NCBI RefSeq assembly: GCF_900113735.1
Contig: NZ_FOQM01000003.1
Coordinates: forward strand, 372,001 to 436,000
Direction: 5' to 3'
From: Bradyrhizobium sp. Gha
GTDB lineage: Bacteria; Pseudomonadota; Alphaproteobacteria; Rhizobiales; Xanthobacteraceae
Length of the DNA stretch: 64,000 nucleotides
Shown: positions 52,252 through 60,556 of the stretch, one piece after another
Numbering within the stretch: the first letter of the stretch is position 1
How the letters are laid out: every line of letters starts with the position of its first letter
The notes under the pieces: model-generated
What the model saw: the letters and a program-made list of their open reading frames with translations, nothing else
Told to the model about the DNA's origin: nothing
Databases searched by the model: none
Program-made: the position numbers and the translations under genes

Positions 52252-52983
52252 ATGCAACATGTTTCGATTACGGCCGCGCTGATTGCCGGTCTCGTCAGCT
52301 TCCTCTCACCCTGCGTCCTGCCCCTCGTCCCGCCCTATCTGATCTATCTCACCGGCGCCACGATCGAGCATGTCGAGAGCAATGAGCCAGATACGGCCTC
52401 GAAGCGCGCGATCATGATGGCGGCGCTGCTGTTCGTGCTCGGCTTCTCCACGGTGTTCGTGGCGCTCGGCGCCAGCGCCTCCCTGATCGGCGCCCTGATC
52501 CGCGCCTGGTCGGCGGAACTGTCGATCCTCGCCGGCATCGTCATCATCATCATGGGCCTGCACTTCCTCGGGCTGACGCGGATCGGCCTGTTGATGCGCG
52601 AGGGCCGCTTGACCGCGCCAAAACCCGTCGGGCTGTGGGGCGCCTATGTGATGGGGTTGGCCTTTGCATTCGGGTGGACGCCCTGCATCGGCCCGATCCT
52701 CGCCGCGATCCTCTCGATCGCCGCGGCCGAAGCGACGGTGACGAAGGGCGCAGGGCTGCTCGCCGTCTATTCCGCAGGCCTCGGCATTCCCTTCCTCATC
52801 GCAGCGCTGATGATCGAGCAATTCTCGAAACTATTCGCCCGCATGAAGGGCCAGCTCGTCAATGTGGAGCGCGCCATGGGCGTGCTGATGGTGATCACCG
52901 GGATCGGCTTCCTCACCGGCGCGGTCTCCAATGTGAGCATCTGGCTGCTGGAGACGTTTCCGGCGCTGCAGACGATCGGATAG
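52252..52983 (+). CDS. ccdA: Cytochrome c biogenesis protein CcdA
   Basis: A 243-residue, six-helix membrane protein of the DsbD/CcdA family. It carries the two functional cysteines in prolines-bounded motifs: SPCVLPLVPPYLIYLTG in helix 1 and WTPCIGPILAAIL in helix 4. It takes electrons from cytoplasmic thioredoxin and passes them to periplasmic CcmG/CcsX or other thiol proteins, needed for haem attachment to cytochromes c. It stands alone here. CcdA-like SoxV also belongs to this family, but the sox remnant is 36 kb away, so no link is claimed. Confidence 0.92.
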   Translation: MQHVSITAALIAGLVSFLSPCVLPLVPPYLIYLTGATIEHVESNEPDTASKRAIMMAALLFVLGFSTVFVALGASASLIGALIRAWSAELSILAGIVIIIMGLHFLGLTRIGLLMREGRLTAPKPVGLWGAYVMGLAFAFGWTPCIGPILAAILSIAAAEATVTKGAGLLAVYSAGLGIPFLIAALMIEQFSKLFARMKGQLVNVERAMGVLMVITGIGFLTGAVSNVSIWLLETFPALQTIG

Positions 52984-53252
52984 GGCGCGCGGCTCCTCAT
53001 GGGCCGCGTTCCGAGAATAAAGCGAAGCGCTTCGGGCGATCGTTATTGTCGGCTTGTGGGCCCAAAGCCGACGCCATCAACCTGACTATCGGAAGGGTCA
53101 CATTCCCGCTTGCCAAGCTTTGCAGCACGATACAACCTGTAGTAGATTTAGTCTGTTACGAGTTGCAAACTGCTTTGAGCGGAAATTCGCTGCCAAGCCT
53201 CTGCGGTCCCGCGCGAGCCATTTCAAAGACTCCTTGCGAAGGATTACTTTTA

Positions 53253-53804
53253 ATGGACATTCCAGCGATATTGAGCGCCGGTGCCATCGGCCTAGGTTTT
53301 CTTTTAGCGTTTTTGACCTATCTCCTGCTACGAGGTGGCGCGAGAGGTACGCCTATTTACGTTTTCATGTTTTTCTGCTTTGCCCTCGTCTTGGTCGGCG
53401 CCATATTGCAGTACATGGCGTTCGACGCGCGATCTCTGCAGAGGCAGGTGAACACTCTGCAAGTTGAATTGCAGCAAGCAAATCAAGGTAAGCCCGCCAC
53501 CGAGCAAGAGCTGCAGAAGGCGAGGAGTTATGCTGATGCATGTCAACAAAAATCGCTTGCCCTAGAGAAAGATTTGGCGCGCGCACATCAAGTTATGTCT
53601 GGAATTGCAGCCGTCATTCCGGAGTCGATCAAGAACCTGCAAGATGTAAATACTATACTCACCGGGAACTACTGTTCGGGCGGCTCGTCTGGAGTTCCTA
53701 TCTGGGGTGGCAGAGGAACGACGGCTGCAGCGCAAAGTACAAAGGTGATCAGTAACCTCAGTGCCGCAAAGAGTGCGATCGAAAGCGTCGTGCCTCAAAA
53801 ATGA
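53253..53804 (+). CDS. Low-GC orphan membrane protein with coiled coil (183 aa)
   Basis: The ATG at 53253 follows GAAGGA at a good distance. Two N-terminal membrane helices (AGAIGLGFLLAFLTYLLLRG, then VFMFFCFALVLVGAILQYMA) are followed by a Gln/Glu/Lys-rich helix with heptads (LQRQVNTLQVELQQANQ), then a segment with Gly/Ser. Its base composition and codons are clearly more AT-rich than neighbours, and the 270 bases before it are too. It is probably a recent acquisition or orphan insertion. No function is recognised; defence or signalling proteins can have this layout, but there is no evidence for either. Confidence 0.6.
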   Translation: MDIPAILSAGAIGLGFLLAFLTYLLLRGGARGTPIYVFMFFCFALVLVGAILQYMAFDARSLQRQVNTLQVELQQANQGKPATEQELQKARSYADACQQKSLALEKDLARAHQVMSGIAAVIPESIKNLQDVNTILTGNYCSGGSSGVPIWGGRGTTAAAQSTKVISNLSAAKSAIESVVPQK

Positions 53805-53965
53805 TTGCAATTCGGTCAATCTGACCTCCCTTGCAGCCCTCATAGTGGGCCGGGTGCCACTTCAACTCGGCAGATAGTCCTCTGGCCCAAGGACGACATG
53901 CCTTCGTATCCGAATGATGTCTCCTGTTGCGACAACTGCGGACACGAAGAGCGTTAAGCCCAGTT

Positions 53966-55099
53966 CTAATTCACCGCGAACCGCGCCAGCGCCTTGCGGT
54001 CGATCTCGACGCCGAGCCCGGGACCGTCGGGCACACGAACGACGCCCTTCACATGCTCGATCGGCTGTTTCAGAATTTCCTGCCGGATCGGATGTTCGGT
54101 ACGGTCGAATTCGAGCAGCGGCTCGAGCGGCGCCAGCGAGGTCGGGGTGTGCGAGGGCAGCACGGCGAGGAGCTGAAGCGAGGCCGCGATCGCGATGCCG
54201 GTGCCCCAGACATGCGGATTGTAGCGGATGCCGAAGGCCTCGCTCATGTCGGCGATCTTCTTGCATTCGCTGAGACCGCCGGCCGCGCAGGTGTCGGGCT
54301 GGGCGATATCGAGCGCGTGCGAGGCGAACAGATCGCGGAAGCCGAAGCGCGTGAACTCGCACTCGCCGCCGGCGATCGGGATCGTCAGCCCGGATTTCAC
54401 CGCGCGATAGCCCGCAACGTCCTCCGGCGGTACCGGTTCCTCGAACCATTCGATGTCGTGGGCCTCGATCAGCCGTCCGAGCCGGATCGCAGCGACGGCG
54501 TCATAGGCGTGGTTGGCATCGACCATCAGCGCGACATCAGGGCCGATCGCCTCGCGCACGGCGCGCGTAACCGCGGCATCCTCCGCGATGCCAAAGCCGA
54601 CCTTCAGCTTCACGGCGCGAAAGCCTTCCGCGGCATAGGAGGCCGCTTCATCCGGCAGGTATACGAGCGGATTGCCGGATTTGCGCCGGTAAAGTCCGGT
54701 GGCATAGGCCTGCACCTCATTGCGCGCCGCGCCGCCCAGCAGCTGATGCGCGGGCACGCCAAAATGCTTGCCCTTGATGTCCCACAACGCGATGTCGATG
54801 CCGCTGAGGCCCTGGATCACGACGCCCTTCTGACCGTGGTCGCGTAAACGCGCGTAGATCGTCTGCCACAACACATCGGTGCGCAGCGGATCTTCGCCGA
54901 TCAGCCAGGATGCGACGTTGTTCACCACGGCCGCCGTCATCCGCGCCGGGCCGTAGCATTCGCCCCAGCCGGTCAGGCCGGTGTCGGTCTCGATCTCGAC
55001 CAGCATCGCGGTGCGGGTGTCGTACCAGGCCCGCGAATAGGCAAAAGCTTGCGAGAGCTTCGCCTCGAGGATGTGGCTGCGAACCGCCGTGATCTTCAT
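53966..55099 (-). CDS. Mandelate racemase / muconate lactonizing enzyme-family protein (enolase superfamily)
   Basis: A 377-residue enzyme from the ATG at 55099 with GGAGG upstream. Metal ligands and catalytic groups of the superfamily are visible: KLKVG (Lys pair region), Asp in VDANHAYDA, Glu in WFEEPVPPED, Glu in GGECEF and the His in NPHVWGTGIA. It abstracts a proton alpha to a carboxylate, and the His identifies a mandelate racemase-like subgroup or sugar acid dehydratase. It lies 16 bases downstream of a histidine kinase gene and is presumably cotranscribed. Substrate unknown. Confidence 0.85.
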   Translation of the reverse strand: MKITAVRSHILEAKLSQAFAYSRAWYDTRTAMLVEIETDTGLTGWGECYGPARMTAAVVNNVASWLIGEDPLRTDVLWQTIYARLRDHGQKGVVIQGLSGIDIALWDIKGKHFGVPAHQLLGGAARNEVQAYATGLYRRKSGNPLVYLPDEAASYAAEGFRAVKLKVGFGIAEDAAVTRAVREAIGPDVALMVDANHAYDAVAAIRLGRLIEAHDIEWFEEPVPPEDVAGYRAVKSGLTIPIAGGECEFTRFGFRDLFASHALDIAQPDTCAAGGLSECKKIADMSEAFGIRYNPHVWGTGIAIAASLQLLAVLPSHTPTSLAPLEPLLEFDRTEHPIRQEILKQPIEHVKGVVRVPDGPGLGVEIDRKALARFAVN

Positions 55100-55115
55100 C
55101 GCCGATATCCTCCGT

Positions 55116-56624
55116 TCACCGCTCCCCATCCAGAGCGCAAATTACCGTGCAGATCACGCCGCGCGGCAAGAAGTCCACCGTTGCCTCGCCGCCGAGCTGA
55201 TCGCGTGCGCTGCGCTCGATCAGGCGCGAGCCGAAGCCGCGCTGCACGGGCGCCGTCACCAACGGGCCGCCGAGCTCGGTCCAGATCAGCCGCAACCGCG
55301 GCTTCGGCGCATCGGACATGACCTCCCATTCCAGCGTCACTCGGCCGATCTCGTTGGACAGCGCGCCGTATTTCGCGGCATTGGTGGCGATCTCGTGCAC
55401 GATCATCGACAGCACCACGGCAAGTCGCGGCGACAGTGGCACCGCGGGGCCGGCGATCCGGATTCGATCGGGATTTGCGAGCAGGAACGGCCGGAGCGCG
55501 CGCGCGATCACGTCCCGCAGCTCCGAGCCGGCCCACTTCTCCTGGCTGAGGAGATTGTGCGCTTCGGCGAGCGCGCCAAGGCGGCCCTCGAACTTCGTTC
55601 GCTCGTCGCGGCTTGCGCTGCGAAACGTCTGCACCGCGATGGCCTGCATCAAGGCGAGCGTATTCTTGACGCGGTGGTTGAGCTCCTCGATCAAGAGACT
55701 GTGCAGCATCTCCCCGCGCGCGATCGTTGTCGCCATCCGGACCGCAAAGGTCAGGCCGACAAGCAGCAGCACGCCGCCGATCAGGCTGGTGATCGCGATG
55801 TTGCGCCACAATGGCGCGATCAGCGAGCTCTCGGTGACGCCGGCAACGACCGTCCAGCCCGTCAGCTGCGACCGCGTATAGGCGGAGGACAATGCGACAC
55901 CATCGAGCGAAACGGTCGAGAGGGTGGCTTCCGGCGTGCGAAACATGATGTCGTACAGCGCGCCCGACGCCCTCTTGCCGAACGTCTCGGCCGGGTTGGG
56001 AGCCCGAGCAAATATCAGGCCTTTTGCGTCCAGAAGCGACACGGTCCATCGATCATTCGGCCGCTGCCGCTCGACAAGTTTCTGGAATATCGCAATGGGT
56101 GGACTGAAGGACAGCGCATAGACGACTTCGCCATCGCGCAGCACGGGGACTTCGACCGTCACAATGGGCCGTTTCTTCGTCGCCCCGATGAACAGATCGG
56201 AATATTGCGGCGCCTTGCTCGCGAACACCCGCTCGACGATCTCGTGGTTGTTGCGTGGCGGCAGGTTCGTCGTTTCGGTCGTCGCCGTCGAGAACAGCTG
56301 GTGCCCGGACCTGTCGGCCAGCAGCAGGACGCTGTCCTCGCCATACTGACTGATGAAGCCGACGGCCAATCGGCGGAAGCCGTCGAAGTCTCCGTTGCGC
56401 AAGGACTCGCTGAGCGCGAGCACCTGCAGTCCGCCCGTCATCCGCTGCACCTCGGAATCGAGCACGAGGCGCATGCTTCGCACCGTCTCGAGCACCCGGC
56501 GTGTCGCATCGCTGCGGTCCTGACGATAGTTGGAATAAGCGAGGCCGACGGCAAAGGCGATCAGCGGCAACATCGTTCCCGTGACCAGGAGAGCGAGCCG
56601 GACCGGCAGGGAGAGCTTTGACAA
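55116..56624 (-). CDS. HWE/HisKA_2-type sensor histidine kinase
   Basis: About 502 residues, likely starting from a TTG at 56624. An N-terminal membrane helix (ALLVTGTMLPLIAFAVGLAY) leads to a periplasmic sensor of Cache type (residues ~45-285), a second helix (IAITSLIGGVLLLVGLTFAV), then the kinase core. The phospho-acceptor is the His in LLIEELNHRVKNTLALMQAI and the ATP-binding N-box is MIVHEIATNAAKYGALSN. No response-regulator gene is adjacent, so it must pair with a distant one. It forms an unusual operon with the enolase-superfamily enzyme gene. Confidence 0.85.
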   Translation of the reverse strand: MSKLSLPVRLALLVTGTMLPLIAFAVGLAYSNYRQDRSDATRRVLETVRSMRLVLDSEVQRMTGGLQVLALSESLRNGDFDGFRRLAVGFISQYGEDSVLLLADRSGHQLFSTATTETTNLPPRNNHEIVERVFASKAPQYSDLFIGATKKRPIVTVEVPVLRDGEVVYALSFSPPIAIFQKLVERQRPNDRWTVSLLDAKGLIFARAPNPAETFGKRASGALYDIMFRTPEATLSTVSLDGVALSSAYTRSQLTGWTVVAGVTESSLIAPLWRNIAITSLIGGVLLLVGLTFAVRMATTIARGEMLHSLLIEELNHRVKNTLALMQAIAVQTFRSASRDERTKFEGRLGALAEAHNLLSQEKWAGSELRDVIARALRPFLLANPDRIRIAGPAVPLSPRLAVVLSMIVHEIATNAAKYGALSNEIGRVTLEWEVMSDAPKPRLRLIWTELGGPLVTAPVQRGFGSRLIERSARDQLGGEATVDFLPRGVICTVICALDGER

Positions 56625-56761
56625 ACGCGGGCGTCCCGGTTCCGGCGCTGCGGCGCCGGATTATGGTTTTGTCAAACCATACGGGCAGTATCTGAGCTGC
56701 GCCACGATTTTCGTGTCCGGGGAGCGGATCGGGGACATTTTGCAGCGCAGTCGCCGGCGCT

Positions 56762-56854
56762 TCAGCTCATGCTGATGGCGGTGAGCAGCAGGCACACGGC
56801 ATACACCGCCGCCAGGCTCAGCCCAGCGATGCGGGCTTCTCGATGCGATGTCAT
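56762..56854 (-). CDS. Tiny membrane protein (30 aa)
   Basis: An ATG at 56854 with GGAG eight bases upstream opens a 30-codon frame reading MTSHREARIAGLSLAAVYAV and ending CLLLTAISMS before TGA. It is a short basic N-terminus plus one hydrophobic helix. Too short for standard gene finding. The ribosome site and amphipathic layout support a real small protein. Confidence 0.45.
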   Translation of the reverse strand: MTSHREARIAGLSLAAVYAVCLLLTAISMS

Positions 56855-56911
56855 GTGATGAACTCCGCAGGAGCGACCGCCCTCTCGGGGCGGCCGCCCG
56901 TGCGTCACGCC

Positions 56912-57256
56912 TTAATCAATTTCCTGCACGACCGCTCGCGTGCCGGGATCCACCAGCATCACGCGATCGCCGGAATAGACGTAGCGATACTTTGTCAGGG
57001 ACGGACCCCAATCTTCCGGAACCGCCTCGAGCGTGACGTCGCTCGGAACCGTGGCGCCGACGACGATCTTCTCCTTCGTCGTCACCGGCCGCAGATGATG
57101 TTCGGTGACGTAGGATTTGATCCGCGTCCGGTATTGCGGCTCGATTTGAACCGCCGCGGCATGACTGGTTCCGGTCGTCGTCACCACGGTCGATTGCGCG
57201 AACGCGCCGGTCGAGATCATCATCACTGCTGCGGACAGCAGGAACAGCTTCTTCAT
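56912..57256 (-). CDS. DUF1236 small exported protein
   Basis: A 114-residue protein with a Sec signal peptide (MKKLFLLSAAVMMISTGAFA, then QS). The mature part QIEPQYRTRIKSYVTEHHLR and IVVGATVPSDVTLEAVPEDW is typical of the DUF1236 group, which is very common in Bradyrhizobium and of unknown function. The final VMLVDPGTRAVVQEID fits the family end. Divergent from the 77-aa gene at 57394. Confidence 0.82.
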   Translation of the reverse strand: MKKLFLLSAAVMMISTGAFAQSTVVTTTGTSHAAAVQIEPQYRTRIKSYVTEHHLRPVTTKEKIVVGATVPSDVTLEAVPEDWGPSLTKYRYVYSGDRVMLVDPGTRAVVQEID

Positions 57257-57393
57257 TTTGTCCTCCTCACGAATAAGCCCCGCACTAACAGCTCACCGCA
57301 GCTGACGTTCCCGGCCGATAGGAACAAATTGCTAGTTTTTCCTGTTTGTAGATGGACCGGGCGCCGAATGTCCGGCAATTGGAGGAGGAGAGA

Positions 57394-57627
57394 ATGAAGT
57401 TGAGGATCGCAACCGCAGCCGTGATGATTGCTGCATTCACCGTGCCGGCGTTCGCGGCCGACGAATTCTACGTCGTGCAGGACGTCAAGACCAAGAAGTG
57501 CACGGTCGTCGACAAGAAGCCGACCGACACGAGCATGACCGTCGTCAGCCCCTCGGGCGCGGTCTACAAGTCGCGCTCGGAGGCTGAGAGCAGCATGAAG
57601 ACCGTCAAGGTCTGCACGTCAAACTGA
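57394..57627 (+). CDS. Small exported protein (77 aa)
   Basis: Strong GGAGGAGGAGAG precedes the ATG at 57394. A Sec signal peptide (MKLRIATAAVMIAAFTVPAF, then AAD) leads to a small mature domain with two Cys (KKCTVVDKKP and VKVCTSN) that could form a disulfide. Resembles a family of short Bradyrhizobium proteins of unknown role. Fourteen bases separate it from the next tiny gene. Confidence 0.75.
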   Translation: MKLRIATAAVMIAAFTVPAFAADEFYVVQDVKTKKCTVVDKKPTDTSMTVVSPSGAVYKSRSEAESSMKTVKVCTSN

Positions 57628-57640
57628 GGAGGACGACAAA

Positions 57641-57721
57641 ATGCCAGTGTTGATTTTGTGGGCCGTCCCCGCCGTGCTGGTGATCGGCGGCGGCATCTAT
57701 TTGATCGGCCATTTCCACTAG
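57641..57721 (+). CDS. Tiny membrane protein (26 aa)
   Basis: GAGGAGG lies close before the ATG at 57641. The frame encodes MPVLILWAVPAVLVIGGGIY and ends LIGHFH before a TAG. It is a single hydrophobic helix. It is placed right behind the 77-aa gene and probably translated from the same mRNA. Confidence 0.5.
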   Translation: MPVLILWAVPAVLVIGGGIYLIGHFH

Positions 57722-57810
57722 AGCATGATCCGGAAAAGTTTTCCGAAAATCATACGCAAACAAGGAGCTAAAGCGCGATGACGATTCGACCCAATCTCAT
57801 CGCGCTTTAG
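57722..57810. repeat. Double palindrome after the small-protein genes (terminator/repeat element)
   Basis: CCGGAAAAGTTTTCCG (57730-57745) is near-palindromic within GAGCATGATCCGG and its partner ATCAT. CTAAAGCGCGATGA (57768-57781) and TCATCGCGCTTTAG (57797-57810) form a perfect 14-bp stem. I recognise this pair, with the AAACAAGGAGC segment between, as a frequent rhizobial intergenic repeat. It ends both the small genes and the convergent serine hydrolase. Confidence 0.65.
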
Positions 57811-57869
57811 GCAAATAGCAACAGGCTTTGCGATCGCTCGCAACGCCTGTTGCAACGAATGTTGGACTC

Positions 57870-59144
57870 TCAGAGATTGCTCTCGGTGATGGCGGCGTAG
57901 ACCATGCTGCGCAGCTCGCGCCGGAGCGGGTAGGCGCTCGACGGCAGCACCTGCGTCATGAAGATGGTGATCAGCTCCTCGGCCGGATCGATCCAGAACG
58001 AGGTCGTCGCCGCGCCGCCCCAATTGTATTCGCCGGGGCTGCCGGCGATCAGGGTCTCGGCGGGACGCATCGTCACCGCAAAACCGAGGCCGAAGCCGAT
58101 GCCGTTGTAGGTCGCCTCCGAGAACAGCGAGCGCGACACATCAGGCAGCGCCTGTCCGCCGGGAATGTGATTGCTGGTCATCAGCGCCAGCGTCTTCGGT
58201 CCGATCAAGCGTACGCCGCCAAGCTCGCCGCCGTTGAGCAGGGCGCGGCAGAAGGTGAGATAGTCGGCCATCGTCGAGCACAGCCCACCGCCACCGGAGA
58301 TGAAGGATGGCGGGGACAGGAACGAGCTCTTGGTCGGATCGTCCTGGAGCGTCAGGCCTTCGCGGCGCTGGCCGGCATGGAATGTAAAGCCACCGCTAGG
58401 ATCGGCGTTGTAGCAGGCGGCGAAGCGATGCGCCTTCGAGGCCGGCACATGAAAATCGGTATCGGTCATGCCGAGCGGATCGAGGATGCGTGTTTTCAGG
58501 AATTGCTCGAACGGCATTCCCGAGATCTTGCCGACGAGATAGCCGATCACGTCGGTCGAGACCGAGTAGTTCCAGGACTCGCCCGGCGAGAACTCCAGCG
58601 GAATTTTTGCGAGGCTCTCGATCATGCCATCGAGCGTGCCCGATTTCTCGACCTCGCCGATCTTCTCAGCGCGATAGGCGGCATCGACATTGGAGCGCTG
58701 CTGGAAGCCGTACGTCAGCCCGGAGGTGTGGCGCAGCAGGTCGACGATCAGCATCGGCCGGGACGGCGGGCGGGTCAGGAAGTTGGGGTGGGTGCCAGCG
58801 ACGTACACGCCCAAATTCTTCCATTCCGGAATGTACTTGGAGACGGGCTCGTCGATCGCGACCAGGCCTTCCTCGACCAGCATCATGAAAGCGACGCTGG
58901 TGAGCGGCTTGGTCATGGAATAGATGCGATAGATGGTGTCGTCCCTGACCGGCACCTTGCGTTCGACATCGGCAAGGCCCTGCACCGAGCTGTGGGCGAT
59001 CTTGCCGCGGCGGTAGACCAGGAGATGCGTGCCCGGGAAGCGGCCGGCATCGATGTACCTGACCTTCAGATGGGCATCGACACGGTCGAGCGCGGCCTTG
59101 GACAGGCCCACGGATTCGGGCGAGGCGGGGGTCGGGGCGAGCAT
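57870..59144 (-). CDS. Serine hydrolase, beta-lactamase class C / penicillin-binding-protein family
   Basis: A 424-residue protein; the start is the ATG at 59144 behind CCCGGAGG, and a longer frame to 59363 runs into the dioxygenase promoter. The nucleophile is in YSMTKPLTSVAF (SxxK) and the general-base Tyr in WNYSVSTDVIGY (YxN-like position). Family members hydrolyse esters, amides or peptides and few are real beta-lactamases. No signal peptide is seen, so the product is likely cytoplasmic, which favours an esterase. Divergent from the dioxygenase gene. Confidence 0.85.
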   Translation of the reverse strand: MLAPTPASPESVGLSKAALDRVDAHLKVRYIDAGRFPGTHLLVYRRGKIAHSSVQGLADVERKVPVRDDTIYRIYSMTKPLTSVAFMMLVEEGLVAIDEPVSKYIPEWKNLGVYVAGTHPNFLTRPPSRPMLIVDLLRHTSGLTYGFQQRSNVDAAYRAEKIGEVEKSGTLDGMIESLAKIPLEFSPGESWNYSVSTDVIGYLVGKISGMPFEQFLKTRILDPLGMTDTDFHVPASKAHRFAACYNADPSGGFTFHAGQRREGLTLQDDPTKSSFLSPPSFISGGGGLCSTMADYLTFCRALLNGGELGGVRLIGPKTLALMTSNHIPGGQALPDVSRSLFSEATYNGIGFGLGFAVTMRPAETLIAGSPGEYNWGGAATTSFWIDPAEELITIFMTQVLPSSAYPLRRELRSMVYAAITESNL

Positions 59145-59304
59145 CAGTTCCTCCGGGCAGTTTTTCTCGGACGTTGATAGCCGAAATGATGGCCCCATTC
59201 CAAGCGGGTCGCGCTTAACGCTGGGCTGCCTGATGGTGTAGATTTCAGCCGGGGACGCCAAGGAGCCCGACCGGGCCAACGAGAAAACCGAGGGCAAACG
59301 CACC

Positions 59305-60222
59305 ATGACCCAGTTCAACGAGACTGAACTCACCGACGCCGTCATCAAGAGCTTCGACAACACCCCGGATGCGCGTGCGAAATTCCTGCTCCAGGAATTG
59401 GTGAAATCGCTGCACGATTACGTGAGCAAGACCGGTCTCACCTTCGAGGAATGGGAATACGCCATCGATTTTCTGACCCGCACCGGCCAGAAATGCACCG
59501 ACACCCGCCAGGAGTTCATCCTGCTCTCCGATGTGCTCGGCGTCTCCATGCTGGTCGACGCGGTCAACCATCGCGACCGCGACGGCGCCACCCAGACCAC
59601 CGTGCTCGGCCCGTTCTATGTCGGCGAGCACAAGGTGACCGCGCACGGCACCGACATCTCGCCGAACAATCTCACGGGCGAGCGGATGTTCGTGCAGAGC
59701 CGCGTTACCGATCTTCACGGCAAGCCGCTTGCGAACGTTCCGGTCGATGTCTGGCATGCCGACGATGACGGCTTCTACGATTCACAGAAGGCGAACTATG
59801 ACGAGGTCGGTGCCTCGGCACGGGCGCGCTTCATCACCGATAGCGACGGCCGCTTCTTCTTCCGCACCATCCTGCCGTGCAGCTATCCGATCCCGACCGA
59901 CGGGCCGGTCGGCGAGATGATCGTGCAGACCAGGCGCCACCCGATGCGCCCGGCGCATGTGCACTTCCTGGTCAATGCAAACGGTTATGAGCCGCTGATC
60001 ACGCACGTCTTCATGGAGGGCGACAAATATCTGGATTCCGACGTCGTGTTCGGGGTCAAGGACGATCTCATCGCCAAGATCGAGCCGCGCAATGACCCTG
60101 AGATGCCCGACGGTGCCAAGGCGAACGGGCGATGGCATCTGATGAGCTATGAGTTCCGTCTCAAGCCGGGCGGCGGCATTGCGCCCCGGCCGCTTGGGAC
60201 CAAGGCGGCCGAGCCGGCCTGA
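59305..60222 (+). CDS. Intradiol ring-cleavage dioxygenase (catechol / hydroxyquinol 1,2-dioxygenase-like)
   Basis: A 305-residue non-haem Fe(III) dioxygenase. The N-terminal dimerisation helices (residues ~1-100) and the beta-core with ligands Tyr in DDDGFYDSQ, Tyr in PCSYPIPTDGPVG and two His in MRPAHVHF are visible. The layout and length suit hydroxyquinol- or catechol-type rather than protocatechuate dioxygenase subunits. It cleaves the ring between two hydroxyls to give a muconate product. Diverges from the serine hydrolase gene. No maleylacetate reductase is adjacent, so the rest of the pathway is elsewhere. Confidence 0.88.
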   Translation: MTQFNETELTDAVIKSFDNTPDARAKFLLQELVKSLHDYVSKTGLTFEEWEYAIDFLTRTGQKCTDTRQEFILLSDVLGVSMLVDAVNHRDRDGATQTTVLGPFYVGEHKVTAHGTDISPNNLTGERMFVQSRVTDLHGKPLANVPVDVWHADDDGFYDSQKANYDEVGASARARFITDSDGRFFFRTILPCSYPIPTDGPVGEMIVQTRRHPMRPAHVHFLVNANGYEPLITHVFMEGDKYLDSDVVFGVKDDLIAKIEPRNDPEMPDGAKANGRWHLMSYEFRLKPGGGIAPRPLGTKAAEPA

Positions 60223-60556
60223 CGACACTTTTTAGGCATTCGCTCATTTGTTGTGCGTGGCACAAGGAGTGAGCGAATCGTCATTCAAGAATTGGGCGCG
60301 CCGCGCCTTTTTGATGCAATTTTGGGCGCGCCCAATATTTCATCATACAATCTAAGTCATTGTTTTTCGGTGGTTTCTTAAGAGTGAGAGAGCTGGCACA
60401 GAGCTTGAATAGCAGGCTCTGACGCCACCGACGCCGTCACTCGACATCATCAATCAGCATCGTGAACTCGCCGCCGGGGTGAAGCCTCGGAGCATGCTTC
60501 CGCGCGCGGAGGCCCAGACTGCAACGACGCAGCGGCGCGACCAAAAGGGATTATCA
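60223..60556. promoter_or_regulatory. narK upstream region: nested hairpin, repeated GGGCGCGCC sites and long leader
   Basis: A 334-base non-coding region. ATTCGCTCA (60238-60246) pairs with TGAGCGAAT (60270-60278), enclosing TTGTGC-GTG-GCACAA; this nested hairpin may end the dioxygenase transcript. TTGGGCGCGCC occurs at 60292 and 60322, the second within the full palindrome TTGGGCGCGCCCAA. After the sigma-54-like promoter at 60394, a leader of about 140 bases carries an imperfect stem (GCCTC at 60484, GAGGC at 60509, inner AGCATGCT). In Bradyrhizobium the orthologous leader is, as I recall it, the target of the NasT antiterminator. Confidence 0.6.
60394..60409 (+). promoter_or_regulatory. 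Sigma-54-like promoter for the nitrate operon
   Basis: TGGCACAGAGCTTGAA matches the -24 box perfectly with correct spacing, but the -12 box reads TTGAA, with the GC dinucleotide changed to GA. A perfect GG and imperfect -12 would make a weaker sigma-54 promoter. Control by NtrC fits nitrate assimilation. Confidence 0.55.

Noticed and set aside
52252..52983. ccdA considered as soxV of the degraded sox cluster
   Set aside because: It is 36 kb away and has no sox neighbour; general CcdA function is the simpler call.
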